Shown one piece after another: positions 15,978 to 21,405 of a stretch of 21,405 nucleotides of DNA. Source of the stretch: Lachnospiraceae bacterium (GTDB lineage Bacteria; Bacillota; Clostridia; Lachnospirales; Lachnospiraceae); contig CAAFTS010000134.1 of the NCBI GenBank assembly GCA_900765975.1, positions 1 to 21,405 on the forward strand, given 5' to 3'. Each line of letters opens with the position of its first letter. Within the stretch, counting starts at the first letter, position 1. Both the position numbers and the translations under genes were made by a program. Below the pieces are notes generated by a model. It worked only from the letters and a program-made list of their open reading frames with translations, was not told the DNA's origin and ran no database searches.

Positions 15978-17159
15978 ATGGAAAATAAAACACGAAGACA
16001 GAAAAGGAGAGGCAGGCGAAAGGAAAACAGAGGACTGTATCAGGTGATTGCAATTTTATTTGTTGCTGTAGTTCTGGTTTTGACTGCATCAAGTATTCTC
16101 CGTCCGGATGTGCATTTTTCGGAGGAAGAGAACCGGGTCCTGGCGGAAGTTCCCAGATTGAGTACAGAAACTATTTTGAATAAGAAATATATGACAGGTT
16201 TGGAATCGTATACGTCAGATCAGTTTGTAATGCGTGATTTCTGGATTAAAATGAAGGTTCAGTGCGATCTTTTGATGGGAAAACGGGAACTAAACGGAGT
16301 TTATCTTGGAAAAGATAAATATCTGATGCAGATTCCTACACAGCCGGATACTCAAAATGTACAGACAAATCTTGAGGCGATGAACCGATTTGCACAGCAG
16401 CATGAAGGTGTGCAGGTAAATGCGATGTTTATTCCAAATGCGGTTTATGTAATGAAGGATTATTTGCCGAAAGGGGCTCCGGTACGTGATCAGGGAAAAG
16501 ATCTGCAGAATATTCAAAAACAATTGTCGGATAAAGTACACGTAATTGATGTAACAAAAACATTACAACAGCATGCTGAAGAAGGCATGTATTATAAAAC
16601 AGATCACCACTGGACAAGTAAGGCTGCTTTTTATAGCTTTAAGGCGGCGGCTCCACAGCTTGGAATTGAACAGCCGGTAAGTAAGTATACGACTTATACA
16701 GTGACGGATTCTTTTTCTGGAACGCTCGCATCCAGAAGTGGGTATCACAAAGCGGAAGATGTGATTGAGGTATATGCACCGGAAGGGATAGAACTTCAGT
16801 ATTTGGTCAGTGATTCAGACAATGGAGAAAAAAGACCAACAGTATATGATAGAAATGCTTTGAAAGAAAAAGATAAATATCAGTTGTTTTTTGGTGGGAA
16901 TCATGCGATGGTAACGATTTCCACAACCAATGATACAACAAAAAAACTAGTAGTATTTAAAGATTCTTATGCAAATTGTTTTGTTCCGTTTTTGTTGCCG
17001 TATTATAACGAAATTATCATGATCGATCCCCGATATTATTACGATAATGTGGAAATATTGCTTAAAAATAAGCGGATTACAGATGTTTTATTCCTTTATA
17101 ATGTAGATACATTTTTGGCGGATAATTCAATTGCCGGGGTATTGGGGACTGATTCCTAG
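15978..17159 (+). CDS. DHHW-family protein, AlgJ/AlgX-like extracytoplasmic acyltransferase candidate
   Basis: A 393-residue type II membrane protein: a basic N-terminus (residues 4-18 mostly Arg/Lys), one membrane helix (about 20-41), then an extracytoplasmic domain. The family-naming DHHW occurs at 209-212 in YKTDHHWTSKAAF, and VVFKDSYAN with Ser330 lies in the C-terminal part. The spacing Asp-x-His-Trp followed later by Asp-Ser resembles the Asp/His/Ser catalytic set of the alginate acetyltransferases AlgJ and AlgX (Asp209, His211, Ser330 would be the equivalents); this equivalence is my inference. The ATG at 15978 has AAAGGTGA upstream and lies 16 bases after the MBOAT stop. It is the last gene before a strong terminator, so it likely completes the acylation module. 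Confidence 0.88.
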   Translation: MENKTRRQKRRGRRKENRGLYQVIAILFVAVVLVLTASSILRPDVHFSEEENRVLAEVPRLSTETILNKKYMTGLESYTSDQFVMRDFWIKMKVQCDLLMGKRELNGVYLGKDKYLMQIPTQPDTQNVQTNLEAMNRFAQQHEGVQVNAMFIPNAVYVMKDYLPKGAPVRDQGKDLQNIQKQLSDKVHVIDVTKTLQQHAEEGMYYKTDHHWTSKAAFYSFKAAAPQLGIEQPVSKYTTYTVTDSFSGTLASRSGYHKAEDVIEVYAPEGIELQYLVSDSDNGEKRPTVYDRNALKEKDKYQLFFGGNHAMVTISTTNDTTKKLVVFKDSYANCFVPFLLPYYNEIIMIDPRYYYDNVEILLKNKRITDVLFLYNVDTFLADNSIAGVLGTDS

Positions 17160-17166
17160 AAACAAT

Positions 17167-17216
17167 AAAAGGAGGAGTATTTATTAAAAACACTTATAAA
17201 TACTCCTCCTTTTTTT
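17167..17216 (+). terminator. Strong intrinsic terminator after the surface acylation cluster
   Basis: A perfect 17-bp stem (17168-17184 with 17196-17212) encloses an 11-base loop and runs into seven T residues (17210-17216). It begins eight bases after the DHHW stop codon. A run of A on the left arm would act as the T-run for the opposite strand, so it may work in both directions. The left arm contains AAAGGAGGAG, a ribosome-binding-like sequence, but no start codon follows it. Confidence 0.95.
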
Positions 17217-17259
17217 CATAAATGTATTTAAAAATAAACAAAAAAGCAAAAGGGTTCTA

Positions 17260-17288
17260 TGGACTTTTGTAAATATTGGCGATATAAT
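17260..17288 (+). promoter_or_regulatory. Probable sigma-A promoter for nifJ
   Basis: A perfect -10 box TATAAT (17283-17288) lies 17 bases after TGGACT (17260-17265), which matches four of six bases of the -35 consensus TTGACA. The predicted start of transcription is near 17295, giving a leader of about 50 bases. The leader contains AAAACT-AA-AGTTTT (17303-17316), a small palindrome that could be an operator or only chance in A+T-rich DNA. Confidence 0.72.
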
Positions 17289-17345
17289 TAAAACACATGT
17301 GGAAAACTAAAGTTTTGCAATGTACAGAATAAGGAGGAACAAGAA

Positions 17346-20300
17346 ATGGCAAGAAAAATGAAGACCATGGATGGTAACCAGGCAGCAGCTCATGTGTCCT
17401 ATGCGTATACAGAAGTTGCAGCGATTTATCCAATCACACCATCATCTGTCATGCCTGAGCATGTAGACGAGTGGGCTACAGAGGGCAGAGAGAACATTTT
17501 CGGAACAACTGTTGAAGTTACAGAGATGCAGTCCGAGGCAGGTGCAGCAGGTGCAGTTCATGGTTCCTTGGCAGCAGGAGCTTTGACAACAACATTTACG
17601 GCATCACAGGGATTACTTTTGATGATTCCAAACTTATATAAAGTAGCAGGAGAGCAACTCCCGGGAGTATTTAACGTATCAGCACGTGCAATTGCAAGTC
17701 ATGCATTGTCTATCTTTGGGGATCACTCAGATGTTTACGCTTGTCGTCAGACAGGAGCAGCTATGCTTTGTGAATCAAGCGTACAGGAAGTTATGGACTT
17801 GACACCGGTTGCACATTGTGCAGCTTTGGAAGGAAAGATTCCGTTTATTAACTTCTTTGATGGATTCCGTACTTCTCATGAGATTCAGAAGATTGAGACA
17901 TGGGATTATGAAGATCTGAAAGATTTGGTAAATATGGATGCGGTTGATGAGTTCCGCGCACATGCACTGAACCCGAATCATCCATGTCAGAGAGGTTCTG
18001 CACAGAACCCGGATATTTTCTTCCAGGCAAGGGAGGCATGTAACCCATATTATGATGCTCTTCCGGGTATTGTTCAGGATTATATGGACAAGGTAAATGC
18101 AAAGATTGGTACAGATTATAAATTGTTCAATTATTACGGAGCTGCTGATGCAGAGCGTGTAATCATTGCAATGGGATCTGTATGCGATACAATTGAAGAA
18201 ACAGTAGATTACTTGATGGCAGCAGGCGAGAAAGTCGGTGTTGTTAAGGTGCGTTTGTACAGACCATTCTGTGCACAGGCATTGATCGATGCAATTCCGG
18301 ATACTGTTAAGACAATTAATGTTCTGGATAGAACAAAAGAGCCGGGAGCACTTGGCGAGCCATTGTATCTGGATGTTGTTGCAGCTCTGAAGGGAAGCAA
18401 ATTCGATGCAGTTCCAGTATTTTCAGGACGTTATGGACTTGGTTCCAAAGATACAACACCTGCACAGATTGTTGCAGTATACAACAACACAGAGAGGAAA
18501 CTGTTCACGATCGGTATCAACGATGATGTAACACATCTGTCTTTGGATGAGGGCGCTCCGCTTGTTACAACTCCGGAAGGAACTATTAACTGTAAGTTCT
18601 GGGGACTTGGAGCTGACGGTACTGTTGGTGCAAATAAGAACTCCATCAAAATCATTGGTGACAATACAGACATGTATGCACAGGCATACTTTGATTATGA
18701 CTCCAAGAAGTCAGGTGGTGTTACAATGTCTCACCTGCGTTTTGGTAAATCTCCGATTAAGTCAACATACCTGATTCGTCAGGCAAACTTTGTTGCATGT
18801 CATAATCCGTCTTATGTAAATAAATATAACATGGTTCAGGAATTGGTTGACGGAGGAACATTCCTTCTGAACTGCCCATGGGATATGGAAGGTTTGGAGA
18901 AACATCTGCCGGGACAGGTAAAAGCATATATTGCAAATCATGGAATTAAGTTCTATACAATCGATGGTATCAAGATTGGTAAGGAAATCGGACTTGGCGG
19001 ACGTATCAATACAGTTCTTCAGTCTGCATTCTTCAAACTGGCAGCAATCATTCCGGAAGAAGAAGCAATCGATCTGATGAAGAAAGCTGCAAAGGCTACT
19101 TACGGAAGAAAAGGTGATAAGATTGTTCAGATGAACTATGATGCAATTGATGCTGGTGCTAAGCAGGTTGTAGAAGTAGAAGTTCCGGAAAGTTGGAAAG
19201 ATGCAGCAGATGAAGGTTTATTCTCACCTGAAATCAAAGGTGGAAGAGCAGATGCTGTTGACTTTGTTAAGAATATCCAGACAAAGGTAAATGCTCAGGA
19301 AGGTAACTCACTTCCGGTATCTGCATTTAATGAATATGTGGATGGTTCTACACCGTCCGGAACATCTGCATTTGAGAAACGTGGTATTGCAGTTGATATT
19401 CCGGTATGGAAACCAGAGAACTGTATCCAGTGTAACCGTTGTGCATACGTTTGTCCTCATGCTGTAATCCGGCCGGTAGCTTTGACAGAAGAAGAGGCTG
19501 CTAACGCACCGGAAGGAATGAAGACTATCGATATGATTGGTATGCCAGGCAAGAAGTTTGCAATCACTGTATCTGCTTATGACTGTACAGGATGTGGATC
19601 TTGTGCTAACGTATGTCCAGGTAAGAAGGGTGAGAAAGCTCTTGTTATGGGCAACATGGAGGAAAATGCAGGATCTCAGAACTTCTTTGATTATGGAACA
19701 GAGATTCCGGTAAAACCAGAAGTAGTTGCTAAGTTTAAAGAAAATACTGTAAAAGGAAGTCAGTTCAAACAGCCATTGTTAGAGTTCTCAGGAGCTTGTG
19801 CAGGTTGTGGCGAGACACCTTATGCAAAATTGATCACACAGTTGTTCGGCGACAGAATGTATATTGCAAATGCAACAGGATGTTCCTCTATCTGGGGTAA
19901 CTCTTCACCGTCTACACCATACACTGTAAATGCTAAGGGACAGGGACCGGCATGGTCTAACTCACTGTTTGAAGATAATGCAGAGTTTGGATACGGTATG
20001 TTGCTTGCACAGAATACAATTCGTGCAAGATTGAAAACAAAAGTAGAGAAGATTGCAGAAGTTGCTGAGAAGGAAGAGGTAAAGGCAGCAGCTCAGGAAT
20101 ATCTGGATACTTTTGCTGTAGGAGCAACCAACGGAACAGCTACAGAGAAATTAGTAGCAGCATTGGAAGCATGTGATTGTGACCTTGCTGAAAGAGCAGA
20201 AGTTTTGAAGAACAAAGACTTCCTTGCTAAGAAGTCTCAGTGGATCTTTGGTGGTGACGGATGGGCTTACGATATTGGATTCGGTGGTGTTGACCATGTG

Positions 20301-20888
20301 CTTGCAAGTGGCAAGGATATTAATATCATGGTATTTGATACAGAGGTTTACTCCAACACAGGTGGACAGTCCTCCAAGGCTACAAAGACAGGTGCTACAG
20401 CACAGTTTGCAGCAGGTGGAAAAGAAACAAAGAAGAAAGACCTTGCTGGTATTGCAATGAGCTACGGTTATGTATATGTTGCACAGATTGCTATGGGTGC
20501 TGACTTTAATCAGACTGTAAAAGCAATTGCAGAGGCTGAGGCATATCCGGGACCGTCTCTGATCATCGCTTATGCTCCATGTATTAACCATGGAATCAAG
20601 AAAGGTATGAGCAAAGCTCAGACTGAGGAAGCATTGGCAGTTGAGTGTGGATATTGGAATAACTTCCGCTACAACCCGGCAGCAGAAGGCAATAAGTTCT
20701 TCTTAGACAGCAAAGAGCCTAAGATAGAAGGATATCAGGACTTCCTGGATGGAGAGGTTCGTTACAATGCATTGAAGAGAGCTAATCCGGAGAAGGCTGC
20801 AAAATTGTTTGCAATGAACGAGCAGGAAGCTAAGGAAAGATACGATTATCTGAAGAAACTGGTTACAGTTTACGCATCAGAAGAGTAA
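17346..20888 (+). CDS. nifJ: Pyruvate:ferredoxin (flavodoxin) oxidoreductase, single-chain
   Basis: Oxidises pyruvate with CoA to acetyl-CoA and CO2 and passes electrons to ferredoxin; a central fermentation enzyme of anaerobes. The 1180 residues contain all fused domains: the N-terminal TPP-partner domain with YPITPSSVMPE (28-38) and Glu64, the CoA/transketolase-C-like region, a linker domain, the ferredoxin-like domain with two CxxCxxCxxxC clusters (Cys693/696/699/703 and Cys747/750/753/757), and the TPP-binding domain with the third-cluster cysteines Cys818/Cys821 (ACAGCGE), GDGWAYDIGFGG (970-981) and YSNTGGQSSKAT. AAGGAGG at 17331-17337 precedes ATG 17346. Codons for Asn, Tyr and Phe end in C more often here than in the upstream genes, as expected for a highly expressed gene. 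It has its own promoter and terminator. Confidence 0.97.
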   Translation: MARKMKTMDGNQAAAHVSYAYTEVAAIYPITPSSVMPEHVDEWATEGRENIFGTTVEVTEMQSEAGAAGAVHGSLAAGALTTTFTASQGLLLMIPNLYKVAGEQLPGVFNVSARAIASHALSIFGDHSDVYACRQTGAAMLCESSVQEVMDLTPVAHCAALEGKIPFINFFDGFRTSHEIQKIETWDYEDLKDLVNMDAVDEFRAHALNPNHPCQRGSAQNPDIFFQAREACNPYYDALPGIVQDYMDKVNAKIGTDYKLFNYYGAADAERVIIAMGSVCDTIEETVDYLMAAGEKVGVVKVRLYRPFCAQALIDAIPDTVKTINVLDRTKEPGALGEPLYLDVVAALKGSKFDAVPVFSGRYGLGSKDTTPAQIVAVYNNTERKLFTIGINDDVTHLSLDEGAPLVTTPEGTINCKFWGLGADGTVGANKNSIKIIGDNTDMYAQAYFDYDSKKSGGVTMSHLRFGKSPIKSTYLIRQANFVACHNPSYVNKYNMVQELVDGGTFLLNCPWDMEGLEKHLPGQVKAYIANHGIKFYTIDGIKIGKEIGLGGRINTVLQSAFFKLAAIIPEEEAIDLMKKAAKATYGRKGDKIVQMNYDAIDAGAKQVVEVEVPESWKDAADEGLFSPEIKGGRADAVDFVKNIQTKVNAQEGNSLPVSAFNEYVDGSTPSGTSAFEKRGIAVDIPVWKPENCIQCNRCAYVCPHAVIRPVALTEEEAANAPEGMKTIDMIGMPGKKFAITVSAYDCTGCGSCANVCPGKKGEKALVMGNMEENAGSQNFFDYGTEIPVKPEVVAKFKENTVKGSQFKQPLLEFSGACAGCGETPYAKLITQLFGDRMYIANATGCSSIWGNSSPSTPYTVNAKGQGPAWSNSLFEDNAEFGYGMLLAQNTIRARLKTKVEKIAEVAEKEEVKAAAQEYLDTFAVGATNGTATEKLVAALEACDCDLAERAEVLKNKDFLAKKSQWIFGGDGWAYDIGFGGVDHVLASGKDINIMVFDTEVYSNTGGQSSKATKTGATAQFAAGGKETKKKDLAGIAMSYGYVYVAQIAMGADFNQTVKAIAEAEAYPGPSLIIAYAPCINHGIKKGMSKAQTEEALAVECGYWNNFRYNPAAEGNKFFLDSKEPKIEGYQDFLDGEVRYNALKRANPEKAAKLFAMNEQEAKERYDYLKKLVTVYASEE

Positions 20889-20924
20889 AAAGATATCATT
20901 TGAGCAGACAGCTCAGGTGTAGAA

Positions 20925-20955
20925 AAAGGAATCGGCAACGCCGGTTCCTTTTTTT
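20925..20955 (+). terminator. Intrinsic terminator of nifJ
   Basis: A 12-bp stem (20925-20936 with 20940-20951, one T·G pair) with a three-base loop AAC is followed by a run of seven T (20949-20955). The lower part is AAAGGAA/TTCCTTT and the upper part is G+C rich. It lies 36 bases after the nifJ stop and ends that transcript before the ferredoxin gene. Confidence 0.94.
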
Positions 20956-20969
20956 GAAATTTTTAATCA

Positions 20970-20984
20970 TGTGATAAAATCACA
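20970..20984. promoter_or_regulatory. 15-bp palindrome TGTGAT-AAA-ATCACA, candidate operator upstream of the ferredoxin gene
   Basis: Two perfect six-base half-sites are separated by three bases. The half-sites resemble those of CRP/FNR-family regulators (TGTGA...TCACA), but the spacing is one base shorter than the canonical site, so the regulator is not assigned. A -10-like TATTAT lies at 21003-21008, about 18 bases to the right, with no good -35 hexamer, which would fit a promoter that needs an activator. Alternatively the palindrome is a repressor site or chance. Confidence 0.5.
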
Positions 20985-21040
20985 GAAGTTTAGATGGATT
21001 TATATTATGATAATGTCACTATGGTTTAGGAGGCGTTGTT

Positions 21041-21241
21041 ATGAATAAAGGGAAAAGAATTCGAAGAGCGGTTGTGGATCAAAAGAGTTGTGTTGCATGT
21101 GGATGCTGCGTAAAAGTCTGTCCGCTGAAAGCAATTCAGATTGTCAAAGGGATTATGGCTCAGGTGGATGAGGAAAAATGCGTAGGATGCGGAAAATGTG
21201 CAAAAGAATGTCCGGCATCTGTGATTGAAATGGTAGTGTAA
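21041..21241 (+). CDS. 2[4Fe-4S] ferredoxin
   Basis: A 66-residue protein made almost only of two 4Fe-4S motifs: Cys17, Cys20, Cys23, Cys27 followed by proline, and Cys47, Cys50, Cys53, Cys57 followed by proline. An additional Cys22 makes the first motif CVACGCCVKVC. The N-terminus is basic (MNKGKRIRR), which is longer and more positive than in classical clostridial ferredoxins of about 55 residues, so a role as a specialised electron carrier rather than the main one is possible. AGGAGG at 21028-21033 fixes ATG 21041. It lies 152 bases after nifJ, beyond that gene's terminator, so it has a separate transcript, though the neighbourhood suggests it may accept electrons from the oxidoreductase. 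Confidence 0.93.
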   Translation: MNKGKRIRRAVVDQKSCVACGCCVKVCPLKAIQIVKGIMAQVDEEKCVGCGKCAKECPASVIEMVV

Positions 21242-21252
21242 AGTAGCCTATG

Positions 21253-21282
21253 AAAAAAGTGGAGCTAAAAAATAGCTCCATT
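21253..21282 (-). terminator. Hairpin that fits an intrinsic terminator on the minus strand
   Basis: A perfect stem TGGAGCTA (21260-21267) / TAGCTCCA (21273-21280) with a loop of five A. Read on the minus strand it is followed by AC and six T (complement of 21253-21258), the form of an intrinsic terminator for transcription coming from the right. On the plus strand the hairpin is followed by TTGG only, so it would be a weak terminator for the ferredoxin gene, whose stop is 12 bases to the left. Confidence 0.6.
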
Positions 21283-21405
21283 GGAACCTTGAAAATTGCA
21301 GATATGTTAGTTTGCAGCAACGTCCGCCACCCTTGACGGCACACCAAAACAATGCTCTGAATGTCTTACCGACGGCGAAGAACTCAAGAACAGTTAGATT
21401 TCTCC
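21283..21405. other. Unassigned end of window, G+C-richer than flanks
   Basis: No gene with a start and ribosome binding site could be found here. Bases 21311-21390 hold 41 G or C out of 80, visibly richer than the neighbouring intergenic DNA. One plus-strand frame is open from 21311 to a TAG at 21395 but has no start codon; one minus-strand frame is open from the window end to a stop at about 21248. The stretch could be a leader, a structured RNA, the end of a gene on the minus strand, or the border of an integrated element; nothing seen here decides between them. Confidence 0.35.

Noticed and set aside
17168..17180. AAAGGAGGAG after the DHHW gene considered as a ribosome binding site for a small gene
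   Set aside because: No start codon at suitable spacing; the sequence is the left arm of the terminator.
20151..20591. Minus-strand open frame of 146 codons opposite the TPP domain of nifJ
   Set aside because: Cys/Ser/Leu-rich shadow of a highly biased coding sequence with no domain, promoter or ribosome binding site.
21250..21336. Small plus-strand frame of 28 codons starting at ATG 21250 (MKKVELKNSS...)
   Set aside because: No Shine-Dalgarno sequence, the first third is the hairpin itself, and no family is recognised; kept only as part of the unassigned end.

Overview
The window reads as chromosomal DNA of an anaerobic, low-to-moderate G+C Firmicute, most probably a gut Lachnospiraceae relative (Clostridium cluster XIVa). 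The basis is the housekeeping gene order of the Bacillus/Clostridium type, a PASTA-domain Ser/Thr kinase, a single-chain pyruvate:ferredoxin oxidoreductase with a 2[4Fe-4S] ferredoxin, strong AGGAGG-type ribosome binding sites, and a surface cluster with DUF4358 and DHHW proteins that I associate with this family. I cannot assign a genus. All 18 genes lie on the + strand; no rRNA, tRNA, CRISPR array or insertion sequence was seen.

Region 1 (1-12352) is the conserved block priA (5' truncated), def, fmt, a YugP-type zinc metallopeptidase, rsmB, rlmN, PP2C phosphatase (stp), PASTA kinase (prkC), rsgA, rpe, thiN, then ychF. It joins replication restart, removal of the formyl group from new proteins, initiator tRNA formylation, rRNA methylation, cell-wall-sensing phosphosignalling, ribosome assembly, the pentose phosphate pathway and thiamine pyrophosphate synthesis. 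Apart from yugP and ychF the order matches the classical B. subtilis cluster. Genes overlap by a few bases or are separated by at most about 50 bases.

Region 2 (12377-17159) continues in the same direction with lgt and then four envelope genes: a membrane-anchored SGNH protein, a small DUF4358 protein, an AlgI/DltB-like MBOAT acyltransferase and a DHHW (AlgJ/AlgX-like) protein. Together they look like a machine that moves acyl (probably acetyl) groups across the membrane onto a surface glycopolymer. This is the least characterised system in the window. A strong intrinsic terminator follows; no terminator is seen between priA and this point, so a transcript of about 17 kb is possible.

Region 3 (17217-21241) holds nifJ with a clear promoter and its own terminator, then a small ferredoxin gene with an odd palindrome upstream. 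The two fit together as pyruvate oxidation and electron acceptor. The last 164 bases carry a hairpin that looks like a terminator for transcription from the right, followed by a G+C-richer stretch I could not identify, possibly the edge of another element.

Unusual local structure: two long perfect inverted repeats inside coding sequence (rsgA 9070-9103; SGNH gene 13686-13717), a 30-bp tandem repeat that encodes an Asp/Tyr-rich linker in PrkC, and a 15-bp palindrome ahead of the ferredoxin gene.
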